64,000 nucleotides of DNA, taken from assembly GCA_000320605.2 (NCBI GenBank), contig KB445791.1, positions 2,227,057 through 2,291,056 on the forward strand, given 5' to 3'. The notes under the pieces were generated by a model. The model was given only the letters and a program-made list of their open reading frames with translations. It had not been told where the DNA came from and did not search any database. A program made the position numbers and the translations under genes. Below are positions 10,930 to 23,900 of this stretch, piece by piece. Source of the stretch: Gelatoporia subvermispora B (Eukaryota; Basidiomycota; Agaricomycetes; Polyporales; Gelatoporiaceae). Position 1 is the stretch's first letter; every line of letters begins with the position of its first letter.

Positions 10930-13900
10930 ATGCTTCCCTTTGATGAACCCACCGTCATTCATTTGACACCACGACACGCACGATCTGATGACCTACATCA
11001 TGCTTTTGCACGCGACTCATACCCTCCCTCCAGCAGAACGACCCGTCCCAGTCTTGGGGCATCCTCCGACGAGATTTCCACCCCTTCTCTTTCCAGTCCA
11101 TCCTCCGCGATACCCAGTGTTACCCCTTCGAACACCACCATTGCCGCAGGCGCGTCATTACCCGAGGCGACTTCACTTCTCGCAAGTACGAATACACGGC
11201 TCGCTCCCTCGGCATCAGGTTTCGCGGCCTACACCACATCCTTCCCTGTCGAAGTCACCGAATCCTCGGAAGCCGCTACGTTCTTCACCTATCCTGCTGC
11301 CGTCGCGTCCGACGTGCACACTCTCCTGGATACCCAAAATGCTCCTGTCTCTCTCCTAGTCAATCCTGTCTGCATAGGCGATGGGGTTGATACCTCTTCT
11401 CTCGGTGTTCTCTCCGTGTTAGTTGTGTCCACGGTTATTGGCGTATTGCTATGGGTGAGTGTACTTGTTAAGTGAGGCAAATTATCACTGACCAGAACTT
11501 CCAGTTATTGTTCGCTGTTATTCGACCGCGTTATCGTCAAGTATACGGGTTAAGAGAGTGGTTTGTGCAGCAGAGGTGCGTCGCGTGCTTAATATTGTTT
11601 GATCGGTGCCTAACGCCGTACAGCTTGCGACCAAAGCCCTTGGACCGATCACTCTTCGCGTTCCTCGCCCCTTCTGTCCCCCTCATCCCGTCCGTTCCTA
11701 GTGATGTATCTGATACTGGAAAATCAAAATCCACCGATGCTCGACTATTCCCAACCGACGAGCAGCTTGTCCAACGCACGCTATGGGTCTGTGTACTCAT
11801 GGTGGCTGCATGGTCTGTACTGGGTCTCGCCGGCATGCTGCCTTTATACATGGTCTCGACACCGTGCCTTGCACGATCGATACCCTCGTCCAGGTTCTCG
11901 GGCACGAACTCTGTATTGCAGGATCTCAGCCTGTTGCGCCTTCTAGAGGTCCTTGATAGCCAAACCGGGACAACATCCGATTTGGGTGGGTTACTCAAGC
12001 GGTCTGTCGATGATCTCGATGTCTCCTCAAATGTTCGGATACGTATCATTATCTTGGTCGTCCTGACGGTCTTGCTCGGCGTTCTCCCGATATTGTACAA
12101 GATCCTAAAGGAGTTCAGCAAATTAGTGGCCTATAGGGAGCGTTGGATAGATTTTCACTGCGAAAGGCAAGAAATCGGATGGCTCAGCGTCCATCAGGCG
12201 CCCGGTTTCGTTGGCTGGGGCGAGAAACGGCTCAAGGACTTCTTGGTGAAGGTCGGATTCAGCTCCTCGTTGGAAACCAGCGACACCCGTAATGCACGCT
12301 CAACGCGCAGAAGACGCGCTCACGACTGGGGCGGTCAGGAGAAGGGAGGGCTTGAGATTGATATCCAGGGCCTTTTCTCTATAGGGTATTTATTTCAGCA
12401 CTTATGCTTTTGCCTGATGCTGACCGCATTCCAAGGGACACTACGCAACTTGCTCTCTTGATAGAAGAAAGAGATGAGATTTTGGAGAATCTCGAAATAG
12501 CTGAGACAAAGTACATCAACAGCTTCCGTCTCACGACGCCCGATCCATCTATAGCCGATTTCGAGCCTTCCGTGCCCCTTCCGCAGGAAGATCCTGACTT
12601 AACCTCAAAACCTCCCATCAGTCGACCGAAACCTCTTGGCGGTGCTGCTGTACGTCGATGATTGGCTTTCCTCTGGAATATATCTGATCTCGTTTGTATC
12701 AGACACGTCGGCGTAGGCGAAGGGGACGCAATCCTGCATTTGGATCATCGTCTTTACCACCCACGTCCTACGTGATGCCTTCTCAGTATTACAAGATTCG
12801 TAGTGTAGAAGGCCTCAACAGTGGCGAGTTCGGCGAGGCTACGCCAGAGTCGCCGATTGTGCACCAGCGGGGTCCCAGCCTTACAGACTCCTTCAACCAA
12901 CGCGTCGTTGGAAGTCGATTCCAGGAGGTCAGCCGCAACTCCGAGGCCTTTGGACGTATTCCCATGGGCAGTCAGCTCATGCTTGATGAGTCTGGCCAGC
13001 TTGGTCCCGCGCGCCTGACGGAATCACCTGTACCGGATCCTTACAGGACCAACCAATATTCATCATGGGATACCACTGCTTTCAGCGACAATATGGCCCA
13101 ACAGCCATGGTTCACACGGCCGCCCGCGGAACCCATCATGGAACAGGAGGAGCCTGAGGAAGACTGGCATGATATCTTGCAGGAGGATCCCGAGGCGTTT
13201 GAGCACGGCGAAGAATTCCCGCGAAATACACGGCGACGACCACGCCCTCCGCGTGCAAAGGCCGCCCCTCCGGGGCATCGCGAAACGTTCCCTCTACGTC
13301 ACAAAAAGAACGGCAGCGTTACCACGGAAGAGGTCACCCCACCACACCTCCGTCTTCAACCCCGTGGACCGTTCGTGCGTCCTCTGTCGGGGTTGGATCA
13401 TGAAGCCCTAGGCTCGATATATGCAGATATCAGTCATTGGCGATCGAGGCTGAAATTGATCAACGCCGAGATTACAGAAGCACAGAGGGAGAGCTATAAC
13501 GATATCGCGGACGGCATGCGCATCAAAGGCTGGTTGTTGGTCGGCCGTGGACTGCGTTACGTTCCCGGCGTGCAGCTTATTGAGGGAAGGGCGAAAGAAG
13601 ACATTCGGTGGGATCAACTGCAATATGAAAGCAGCCGTATGCGAACATTCGCTTTCTGGACAGCTGTAGTGACGATTGCCCTGATGCTGGGGATTGGACG
13701 TGAGTCTATCCAATTCAAACCACAAAGTGACGATTACTTACGACATATGACTAGTTACGGCCGTGGCCGGACTGGCTTTGAGCTCAGCTCCAAACTTCGC
13801 ACATTACTTTCCATTCCTGCAGAACCTTAGCGAGGGCAATGACCTTGGATCCGGGATCGCCACATGCTTCGCACCCGCAATTCTGGCGATTGCATTCACC

Positions 13901-15389
13901 GCTATAGCCGTCGCAATTATACACTGTACGCTTGTTGCCATCTTTCCTCCTGATTCGACGTTGGTTGACGTAAATCTAGATACGGGTCAATTCAGTAGCT
14001 CAATCTCCATATCTCAGGGTCAGAACTCACTGTTCAAGGCGATTTTCTGGGTCCTCATAACCGTGGGAGGAATCTGGTTGTTCACCGTTGGCGCAATTCT
14101 CTTCGCATTTGCGGAATTTAGCAATGCCGAGGGCGAGACGATCGGCGTCGCGAACGGCGTCATTTACATGACTGAGCTCGCCCTGTCGATCCTGCTCTGT
14201 GTCGCCGTTATCTTTCCGGCGCTGCTTATGCTCCAACCGATACGCTTATGGCGAGTCCTCCGAGCCGAAAGGAAAGCAGTGACACCTCGGCAACGCTTCC
14301 GAGGTGCGTGCTGAGAGTAGCGGACCATGTGCATCACGCTGATGTTAATTTTATTCAGCCGTATATCCGACGACATACGACCCGTCCTACGCATTGGCCT
14401 GCTGCATCCTTGCCGTACTTTATGCGTCCGCATTTTCCCTCATTTTTCCTCTCGTCGCGCCGGCGGCTCTCCTGTTTCTGCTCCTGGTGTTGATAGGTAT
14501 GTCGGCTGCCCACGCTAGTTTATCAGGCGAAATCTGATGCGTCTCAAGCACATCGATTCCTCATCGGCTACGTCTACGGGCGCACTCAGGGACAGACCGG
14601 AGGCTTGCTACAGATCTGGTTCCTGCGGCGGCTTGGCACAATATTAGCTTTCCAGCCGCTTTTGCTCGGGCTAATCCTCCTTAGCCGACGGCTCTGGATC
14701 GAAGGAGGCATCTTATGCGGCACGGCTCTCTTCGTGGTACTCCTTGTGGAAACGTACTGCACCTTGAGAACTCGACAGCCGAGCACGAAGGCACTTCTTC
14801 CAATCACACGGGACTCTATAGATACTTTCCTTCGGAACGCTCAACCGGGCCGTCAGACCGATTTGGATGAAGAGAACACCAGCCTTGTAAGTTCCGCGAG
14901 GAACACGAGAATGAGAGGGTCGTTCGCATCAGTCCTGGAAATGATGTCGCTGACTCTGGCCGTTATGCCGTCCCCATCGGAAATCAGGGGACCAGTTCCG
15001 CTAGGTATGTCGAATTCGATTTATGACAATTACATCCGCTGACAAGATAACTCCTTCCTACTCCTGCAGAGACCGAAACCCTTGACGACCTCACCGCAAC
15101 TGAACGCGCGGCTCGCACGCACCCAGACGCCCCACCTCACCTCCCACCACTGCCATTCGCCGACCATGCGGAAGAGATGGCCGGCATCCTATATGCGCCT
15201 GAGCTGCTCGCTCCCCCTCCTGTGATATGGCTCCCAAACGACGTGGGAGGCATTGGCCGCACCGAGGCGGCGGACTTGGAAAAATACCACAGCCTGCGGG
15301 TGACCCTGGACGTACGAGCGAAAGAAGACGTGCTTCCTCGACGGTCCATATCCCCACAATCCCCTCGATCGCCCCGCCACGCCTCGTGA
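10930..15389 (+). CDS. CSC1: CSC1/OSCA-type stress-gated cation channel (DUF221 family)
   Basis: Large multi-exon membrane protein of the RSN1/CSC1 (DUF221, OSCA/TMEM63) family, whose members are osmotically or mechanically gated cation channels. The ATG at 10930 (MLPFDEPTVIHLTPRHARSD) follows a CT-rich leader. About 140 Ser/Thr-rich residues precede TM1 (LGVLSVLVVSTVIGVLLW). The 52-nt intron at 11455-11506 joins W to LLFAVIRPRYRQVYGLREW. Then come LFAFLAPSVP, TM LWVCVLMVAAWSVLGL, TM IRIIILVVLTVLLGVLPILY and PGFVGWGEKRLKDFLVKVGF. A long cytosolic loop (about 12430-13620) contains RRRRRRGRNP and acidic stretches. Further TMs lie at 13640-14560, with AHRFLIGYVYGRTQGQTGGL before the last ones. 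The C-terminus ends SPQSPRSPRHAS with TGA at 15387-15389. Exon limits are inferred from frame continuity. Confidence 0.85.
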
Positions 15390-17108
15390 TCACATTTAGA
15401 TGTACCGTTTGTGTTTCATTATTTCGCACCGTATTGTTTGTACCATGCTGTTTTGTTTGCTGCGGACACGTTATTGACGGATACAGCTCTCCGGGTGGTG
15501 CTTGTCTCATGACACCCTTGATGCTCCCATGACAGAAATTGACGATGTTGACGTACTGTAGACGATGACCCTGTAATGTTGCTGACTGCATTTTCCATGA
15601 CTACGCTCCCACTGAGCTGGTATGATACGAATATCCTGAATGAGACTGGGTGTGCACCAATGCAGCATCATACCTCGCCCTCTACTCCTTGTGACAAGTT
15701 TGACGTACGTACGGTACAGTCCTGACGTGCGGAGCTAGCGCACTAGCGCTAGAATACATGTACGCGGACAGGGAAAGAGAGGGAAAGAGGCCAACATTTG
15801 CGTCAGAGGACGGTGGGCGGAACTTGCGAAGCCGGCCGCTGGATCACCGATCGGTTGTTGACCACATGAACATATAGTGTGGGTGGGACAATGGAAGCTG
15901 TTCGGCGCCACCACAGCGAAGTGACCTCGCAATACAGACGTGCGCCCATTAGACCCGTCTCGGGTGGTTGTCTGGCGCAGAACGGTACCGCACTGCAACG
16001 ACCTGGTCCGTGGCAAGTGAAGAGAAGGATGGATCAAGCATCCCTCAGAACATGTAAAATACGGTATATGTATTGCACAGAACGTCGCTAGGCTCGGTAA
16101 AGATAGACAATTATTCGTGGAGAAACAACATTAGTGAGTCCATGACAAGATGCGGCAGGGCCTGATGCATTGCCTCCAGGCGGCTGCTCAACGCCAATTA
16201 CCGGAACAATATGAGCACAGCGCTGTATGACGTATTCCGACCGTGTCCCACGTCATTAACACCACATAGACAGGACTGCTCGCGGCGCTGTGTAATGTCG
16301 ATTGCGACCACTCTGTAAAGAACGACTTTGCATCGCGCAAGAATTACTGAGTGTTTATCAAAGTGCCTCGTGACGACCACGATGCCAAACCCAGGAGTCG
16401 CCAGGAAACGGAGGAAGGATGGAACAGATAGGGTAGTCCTTACGCGAAATAGTGGTTCGGAGGATGGTGTCACATCTCCATCTCAAGCGCTAGGTGGAGT
16501 CATCATGCGAAATTCGACGTGACTGGAGTGTGGTGGCGAAAATAACGTAGCAGAAGGGGCCGTGGAGGGTGCAACAGTTGGGGTATGTTGTAGGGTCTGC
16601 CGGGGGGACGCAGCAGAGATGGTAGTGACCGGAGACATGAGGGGGGACGAGCGGAACGCAGAGGAACGGCTACGCACGGCTAGAGGGAGCTAGAGGCCGC
16701 CAGAGCTGGGAGCCAGGGAAACGACGGCGCGGTGTGTCACTATGTGACGGGGTGTGACTAGATACGCGGTCGGGCCGAAGGATGTTGCCGCAGAGAGTGG
16801 CTCGCAGAGCGATGCCGACAGCTTCGCCGACAGGCAGACGGAGGGTGCAATATTTGGAGCTCATGGGGGATAACTACAAACCATACACTAAACACATACC
16901 CTCTTTTCCGCTGCACGCAGGCGCACAAAGTTTTAAGTTGGCACCGCAGACACTCACCTCCGCTCGTCCTGAGCCACCGTCCAGCAGTGTCTCTCCCCGC
17001 TCTTCCTGCCGTCCCCATCCTCGTATAAGATACCCATCTCCATTACTCACACGACGGCCCCAGCGTCAGATCTTTTAACCCGCCAGCCATCGGAGCTGCT
17101 GACCCACA
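15390..17108. other. Long intergenic region
   Basis: About 1.7 kb with only short frames in poor composition. I see no conserved protein motif, tRNA or repeat array. A small promoter-like segment stands at the right end: TATAAGA at 17024-17030, followed by a CT-rich stretch, 79 nt before the ATG at 17109. Confidence 0.5.
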
Positions 17109-17312
17109 ATGCTCGCGACACCCACCAACCGCACCGAGCCAGAAGCCGATCCTTTCGTCCTCTACGCACAGTCATTGCATGATTACACGCTCCAGCTCTG
17201 GATCGAATCAAGGAGGATCGCGGAGGAAAAGGCGCATACGAAGGCGGCAGCGGCGGCGGCGGCGAGAAAGCAGGAAGAACAACAGAAACACAGAGAGGCT
17301 GGATCTTCGTAG
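17109..17312 (+). CDS. Small hypothetical protein with charged helix
   Basis: A 67-codon frame opens with ATG in a good context (CACAATG), 79 nt after a TATAAGA box. The N-terminal half reads PEADPFVLYAQSLHDYTLQL, a compact amphipathic-looking segment. It is followed by a Glu/Arg/Ala-rich helix (ESRRIAEEKA, then a run of Ala, then RKQEEQQKHRE) that could form a short coiled coil. No known domain is recognised. The poly-Ala codons are GCG/GCA-rich, so part of the tail may be simple-sequence expansion. It has no intron and no overlapping better frame. Confidence 0.5.
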   Translation: MLATPTNRTEPEADPFVLYAQSLHDYTLQLWIESRRIAEEKAHTKAAAAAAARKQEEQQKHREAGSS

Positions 17313-18492
17313 AAATGGGGGAAGCACGAGAATAGCATGCTCCAAAGGTGAGCACGAGTCTCATTGAGCCATTCATGGTAAAGGCCTATAGTCTGCATGC
17401 AGTGGGACATGTTTCGGTTTTGCGCGTACGCGACATTGAGGAAGCTCAGGCCGTGGTATGACACGGCATGAGTACGATCTGCTGCCCTCAACCCCGAGTT
17501 CGGTCCGAGTGCCGATCCACAGTGGACGAGCGACAGAGATCGTAGCAACAGGCCTGCCGGACGAGCCCAACCTCGATATACTCACGACTTCTCTCTCTAA
17601 CTCACGTCAATATGTTCCACCCCACTCTTATCACACGTATCACGCACCTCGGCGATGCTTTGACTATCCAGTATCTGGATATTCTCGATCTGTGCTATAG
17701 TTACATAGTCCTATTATATCTCGACGCAATCTGTTGGTTTGATTAACGGTTATTAGACATCGCATTATCGCAAACTTGTACTCACGATTCAGAGTGTAGT
17801 CACGTGCACGCCGGACAGTGTTTGCGCAAACTGGAGGGCAGAGTCGAAGCAGAGTCAAGTGCCCATATCTCGTGGGGTGTTCGAAGTTGATATACTCTGA
17901 ACAAAGAGGCGAAGACGAGAACAGATAAAGCGGCAGGGTTCGAAAGAGCTCAATGACAACTCGGCCGCGGTAGCTTGGGTCTAGGCCCTAGGACACTCAC
18001 GTGATCATGACGAACTCAACAACGTTGTGGCTGGAAGCAAGCCAGTTTCCTAAACCCGGGCCGCACGAGGCCACAATCTTCATCACGTATTCTATCTCGG
18101 ACGATAGTCAACTTCTCTCCGAACAACCACCTCTCCTGCGTGCTCATACACCTCATGGTACATGCAAAATGTAACGAAATTGTGTCCAGCTGACCTCCCA
18201 TCTTAACGGCAAAGCCCAATCTGAAGATGATCTCGGACGTAGTCCCTTCCATGGATGCAACGCTGCATGCTTCTCCTTTGACGGTAGAAGAATTGTGCTA
18301 CGTCTACTCCATCCACCTGATGGTCTTTTACGCGACGCACGTTCTGTAGGGGCGCGCAAGATGCATGCGAACAGACTGTTCCTACAGAATGCCTGGGCTA
18401 TTTATTGACTGCCACTATATGACCGTGATCGCGCCCCGAGCCCCACCTAACGTGTTGAGAGGGCTATTATCAAACTGTAAGACTGGCCAGCC
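17313..18492. other. Intergenic region
   Basis: About 1.2 kb upstream of the sphingomyelinase-like gene. Only short, mutually overlapping frames are present on both strands, with no recognisable motif. No RNA gene or tandem repeat was seen. CACTATATGACC at about 18412 may be a weak TATA-like element for the gene starting at 18493. Confidence 0.4.
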
Positions 18493-21400
18493 ATGTTACG
18501 GCGTACCATCAGCGTAGCAGGGCATTGGTTCCTCGTTGGTGCTATAGCGTCTCAGGCCCGCTCAGGGGATACACTTGGGCCGTCGTCCTTTGTTGCTCCT
18601 GGAGCTTTCCCAACGTCGGTGTACAAGTCGTACTACAACGATCCCACTGGTACTTCAGTTCAGCCCCAACCAGTGATTTCCGATCCAGTTTTAGTGAGTA
18701 AGCTGATGTAGGTGTTCCGGCCAACGTAGTTACAACGAACTCAGCATACCGTCTACCCATTCTCGCTCACCAACCCTGACAATTTGCCGCTGGTAAATAG
18801 CTTCATTGCTTCTAGTTACATATTGTTGACCGAAATATGCTCAGAATGACTCTGTGGACCCTCACCCTCTCCCCCCGAAGGCTTCGCCCTCTCAATTACT
18901 TTCGGCAGCTGTGACTCAAATCCTTTCAATCGCCGAGAATCCGGTATTTGGACATGACACTTGTACACGCTGTCAAGCTGCATTAGAGGTAGCGAAGTTT
19001 CTGGCCATGGCCGAGCCAGAGCAAGGGCCACCTCTCGCAGTGCAGATCTGCGACCACTTTGACTTCAACCCGGACTGCGAGGGACAATACGGCATTTTTG
19101 GCGCCGGTTCTCCAGTCACTCAAGCAATAGCGAACGCAGATGTCGGTGGGTACGACGGACAGGTGGGGCGACAGTTCAGAATTGATAATATATATCCAAC
19201 TCGACTCACTCAAACCCCGATCTTAGTCTTTCTGCGCCGAATGGTTCGGGCTTTGCGAGTTTCCCCCGGCAAGCCCTCTCAACCTGACTGATTGGTTCGC
19301 AAAACCGAAGCCTGATCCCCTACCCACCCCCAAGGAACGTAGTGGAGAGCTGCTCAAAGTCTTGCATCTTTCCGACTGGCACATTGACCCACGTACCGCA
19401 ACCTGTTTCGTCGTGCTCCGTCAAGTTTGTTCATGATTCTATACCTAGGTTTTGCGAACGGAGCGGAGGCCAATTGCACGAACGGTGTATGCTGCAGATC
19501 CAACAGCGTCAACATGAACAATCCAGGAATGCTTTTAGTGCCAGCACCGCGCTTCGGCTCCTTTATGTGGTGAATAGCAACACTGTCAATGTTTCAGCCA
19601 TCAGGCACTGAGTCGCATTTATACAGTGATTCCCCGTACTCATTGGTTCTGGCAGCCTTGCAGTCAATTCCCGTTCTGACAGGGACTGAAAAGACTGGAT
19701 TTGACTTCATGATTTACACGGGCGACTTGGTCTCTCATGACGACGACGCACAATTGTCAAGGTGATATCAAGCGCAATGAGACTGTCATAAATTGTGTTG
19801 ACAATTTTGTCCTAGGGATTATGTGATGTATGAGGAGGTTAGGTTTCTTCAACGCTGTCCCTGAGCCACGATATCAAGACGACTTAGACGGTGTTGTACG
19901 GCCTTTTCAAACGGCTCATCGGGAACGCTCCAGTATATGCGGCTTTGGGTAATCATGACACTTACAATCTGTAAGTGCCACACGGAACTATGGCTGTAGG
20001 GTGCCGTGCGTATAATTAATCGAATCGGACCTTTCAGGGCACAAGACGCACCGCATTCGCTTGGAGGTGCGCTGGGGGAGCAATTTAGCTGGTGCGCATT
20101 CTACACAATCCGTCCACGAGAACAACGTAGTGAACTTGCCTTCGGCGCCTTGTAGGAATTATGATCATGTCACGTCGTTGTGGGAGCATAACGACTGGAT
20201 TGGAGAATCGATAGTCCAGAGCGCGCGAGCGCACTACGCAGCGTACTCAGTGTCAAGGACGGATGGTTTGAGAATCATTACTCTCAACACGGATTTCTGT
20301 ATGTGCCCTTCGTTGTTCCACATTACTATCTTCGTTTACACGTGCCTGACAGGGTATGGGTAAGTGCACATCAGGCATGTATGGGCGCAAGGAAGTCACG
20401 AATATCAAACAGGCAGAACTATTTTAACTACATCAACTTAACCCACCCGGACACTTCTGGAATGCTTCGTTTCTTGACGGATGAGCTTCAGGATGCCGAA
20501 GACACAGGCGAACGAGGTAATATTATATAGTAGATAATCCGGGCATAGCTCATCATTTGACAATAGTCTGGATCATGGGACACGTCGTCAGCGGATGGGA
20601 CGGTACAAACCCATTGTCCAATCCAAGCAATCTCTGTGAGTGCCGTCGACAGCTGCTTTCGGCGCATGTGATAGTGACAGATCCTATGCGCAGTCTACCA
20701 AATGTGTGTTCAATGATAAATCCATGTCGTGAAACCGCATCATACTGACTTTCGTGAAGCGTTGATCGCTTTTCGCCCCATGTCATCGCAGGTACGGGGA
20801 ATGGCCTAGCACTTGTCCATGAACGCTGATCTTGAGGGAACAGGAATATTCTTTGGACATGACCATGAGGATCAGCTCAACGTAAGCCGATAGTGATAGG
20901 TCTTTTGACTCCTTCTCAAGAGCGCGCTAGGTGTACTATGCGAACAACGCCACGAATATCAGTGCAGAAACAGCCCAAACCGTCGCATGGGTGCGTAGTG
21001 TACTCTTGCTGTTGTCTTGCATGATTCTTATTGGTCCTGGATAGATCGGACCATCCCTCACGCCTTTCACTAACTTGAACTCGGGTTTCCGCGTCTATGA
21101 GGTCGATTCTGGGGTAGGTCATACAGACGCTCGTGATAAAGACTTCCTGAGAATGCCTTTCAGACCTTCAATATCGTGAACTCGTATACGTGAGTGCCAG
21201 GTATGGGACTTACTCTCGTGTCTGACGGTCTATCGCAGGTGGTTCGCGAACGTTAGCGCCTTCCCGAGCCTGGACAACCAAGTAGAGTTTGGTCCAACCT
21301 TCGAATTTGAGTACAGCGCACGCGAAGCCTTCGGTGCTAGTATCGAGGGATGGGGTCCTGATGATCCCCTGAACGCTACTTTTTGGCACCTTGTCACAGA

Positions 21401-21696
21401 AGGTTCGCGGCACGTTTCCTTTTGACACTCAGCTGACCAGTAGGTGTCTCGTGTAGCCATGGAAGCCGATAATTCCCTCGTGTCGGTGAGCCGTCTAAGC
21501 TTCATGCCGTTCGGGAATCGGAACACATGAACCTGACTCCCTCCCGTAGGCCTTCCGTGACTTTCAAGGCAAACGTTCGACCCGTTCACCGCCTTGCGAC
21601 TCGACCTGTCTGAACGCAACGATCTGCTACATCCGGAGTGGGAGCGCGGCCATATCACGGGCCAACTGTGCCCCTGGTTTTGGATCTGTTCAGTAG
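18493..21696 (+). CDS. Secreted acid-sphingomyelinase-like phosphodiesterase
   Basis: Calcineurin-like metallophosphoesterase of the acid sphingomyelinase family, probably acting outside the cell or in the vacuole on phosphodiester substrates. The ATG at 18493 gives MLRRTISVAGHWFLVGAIAS, a signal-peptide-like start. A saposin-B-like segment follows, with Cys pairs in DTCTRCQAALEVAKFL and VQICDHFDFNPDCEGQYG, then FCAEWFGLCEFPPASPLNLT. Metal-binding motifs are LHLSDWHIDPR, IYTGDLVSHD, ALGNHDTYNL and IMGHVVSG, and FFGHDHEDQLN. A 7-nt micro-exon (20353-20359) is needed to give NTDFWYGQNYFNYIN. The C-terminal part has Cys in PPCDSTCLNATICYIRSGSA and ends at TAG 21694-21696. At least twelve introns are inferred; several exon edges were confirmed by frame and family sequence. 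Confidence 0.86.
20353..20359 (+). other. 7-nt micro-exon in the sphingomyelinase-like gene
   Basis: The preceding exon ends at 20298 (...GATTTCT, donor GTATGT). An acceptor CAG ends at 20352, the seven bases GGTATGG follow, then a GTAAGT donor at 20360. The next acceptor CAG ends at 20412 before GCAGAACTAT. Joining these gives D-F-W-Y-G-Q-N-Y-F-N-Y, the expected family sequence. Joining 20298 directly to 20413 breaks the frame. Confidence 0.75.
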
Positions 21697-21898
21697 AGAT
21701 ACCAAACACGTGTGAGAGCAAAGACCGCACTGAGGACTTCGAAATAATCTGGAGAGACTGCCATGTATATCACACCGTTTTGCGCTCTCTGCTTAACCTG
21801 CTCATGTAATGGGAGAACAACGAAGCCAGTCTGCCACTCCTTCCCTTAGCCAGACACGCGTCCTCTGAAGGTCTTGATTCGCTGAGCACTATGATCCT

Positions 21899-23598
21899 CT
21901 ACAAATCGTCCTTCCAGATGTCCCACCCAAAACGGTGTCCGCAACCATCAGCGTGGCCATCTGTAGTCCCCGGTCCAATTAAGCAAAGAGTTGGGCATCT
22001 CCCAATCACCGATTGTGACTGTCCATCTTGGAATATTTCTAGTGCGAATGCTTTGTCGTCTTCGACGTCGATAAGTCCGGACAACCCGACGTCGGTATCG
22101 TGGTCGCGGTCGCCATAACTATCATCCTCATCCTCTCCAAATGTGACGATCTTGACCCCATTCCGCCAACTGGTCTGCAACCGCCCGCGAATGGCGGAGA
22201 TTTGAGCGATTCCTTCCGCCCAACCGCGTTCAAATTCAGCTCGGATAGCTGCATGCTTGTCTGGGCCGATGTTATGTGGAGGCGTTGCAGCAAGGGACCG
22301 TAGTGCAGGTACCAATGGCATGATGCGGACTCTTTTGGACGGTGGTGGAATGCGCTTGGAAGATTTCACGTCAAGGTTGGGTAGCTCCATCGTCTCACGG
22401 GGTGGGGAGGCACGTAGAGAGATGGTCGCCGTAGCCAGCCCGCGCCGCCCACGCCTTGGTCTACGATCCTGTTGTCGCGGCTCTTCCGCAGGCGGCTCTC
22501 TGTTGGTTGTAGCACGAGCATGATATGCCTCCAGCCAAGTCTTGAGCTTTCTCTCCCGTTCTCGCGCAAACTTCACGCCTGCGAGAGCCATCGTTTTGGC
22601 TAGTATTGCCCATTGGTTGAGCGCTTGAGCCTCGTCGACGTGAATGTCTGTCCGCTGGCTGATGATAGGGCACTTATCAAGGATCAAAGCCTCAAGATGC
22701 ACAAATCTACCCAATAGCCCCTCGACGTCTGAGTCGGTGACGTTGCAGGTTGATAGGTCCAGCAGTTTTACACTGGGCAGTGAATGAGACGTGGTGTACA
22801 GATATCGCGCAACTTGACGAGATGGTACACGAAGTCGGAATTGGGTCAAGTCCTCGAGCAACGGTGACTGTGCCAGGGTAGAAAGCGGATCCAAGCGGAA
22901 GAATACCAGAGGTTGCGCGAACTTAGTAGGGGCAATGCTCGGGTCGAGTGGGTCCTGGACAATTGACAATGCAGGAAGCGACTCTGGTGGCCAGCGGGAA
23001 AGCGCCAGGAGAGTTGAGTCAAAATAAGCACCCTAAAGCGCAGTCAGATCATCGCATCGTTTACAGCGGTGCATATAAGGCTTACCTTGAGGAACTGATA
23101 ATAGGCGGCCTTCTGTACACTAGCCAAAACAGATATTAACGAGCGTGAATGTGGATCTGCGCAATGTATTTGTACTTACTAGGGTCGGAAGCGCAGTGAC
23201 ACCAGCCCTAATCCCGGTCTTGACCTTTCGAAAATCTCCTCTAGATGCTCAGGTGCGAAATTGGGGCCTATGAACAGCCTCAATTCCGCAAGGTGGGAAA
23301 GAAGAGACAGCAGATTCACGACGATGTCGGCGTCCACAGCCCAGGTCTCGAGGGAAAATGAACGGACATAGTTTGCGTCCTGCGGTACTTTCCTCAGCCT
23401 CTGATAAAACTGCAACACCCGTTGCGGATATCTCAGTCGGACATTCTCAAACAGAGGGTACGTGGGGACCGGAGACCTGGCAAGAGCTCTTGAAAACGCA
23501 AGAACGCTCTGTTTGACCTCATGGGTAGGAATGTGAGAGATGATGGCCAAGTAAAGCTCTGGGGGAAGCGTTTCAGATAGTGAGAAGGAATCTGACAT
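21899..23598 (-). CDS. F-box/leucine-rich-repeat-like protein
   Basis: Three exons. The ATG at 23598 (MSDSFSLSETLPPELYLAII) begins an F-box-like segment (LPPELYLAIISHIPTHEVKQ). A longer frame reaches upstream, but its first part looks like a 5'UTR intron (GTGAGT...ATGCAG), which is why I prefer 23598. Leucine-rich repeat-like lines follow: VVNLLSLLSHLAELRLFIGP, LLEDLTQFRLRVPSRQV, and SLPSVKLLDLSTCNVTDSDV followed by VHLEALILDKCPII. The last exon (from about 23035) continues with a basic, proline-rich region containing RRPRRGRRG. Its C-terminus carries FERGWAEGIAQI and an acidic run (GEDEDDSYGDRDHD), ending GWDIWKDDL. Family knowledge: basidiomycete genomes hold many such proteins, often unassigned. 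A role in SCF ubiquitination is only inferred. It shares a 302-bp upstream region with the HIT gene. Confidence 0.7.
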
Positions 23599-23900
23599 GG
23601 TTGTTGGTTCCTGCATGGTGTAATATCCAGTAGTTTTATTGTCCCGAGCCATACTCACCTCGAGCTACGCTCAATCTGCTGCAAATGACGTAAGCCTCGG
23701 AGTCTCCGCTCGAGTCTGTGTTTGTTAGCAGTCATTGCCACCGAACCCACCTGCTTTCACATGGATGCCAGGCAACCTTGCACTATAAAGGTCGTAGAAG
23801 AGACAGGCCGACAGGTCTGAATTCCAAGACATCGGTCTTGAAGAGTTCCCGCATTACGGAAATATTAGCGCTTTGCAGCGCGCAGCTACTTACCGTGATC
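23599..23900. promoter_or_regulatory. Shared upstream region of the divergent F-box-like and HIT genes
   Basis: 302 bp between two opposite starts. On the minus side, GTGAGT...CAG at about 23647-23607 looks like a 5'UTR intron of the F-box-like gene. No clear TATA box is seen on either strand. Confidence 0.4.

Noticed and set aside
15735..16037. 100-codon minus-strand frame
   Set aside because: No start context, no motif and biased composition; likely chance.
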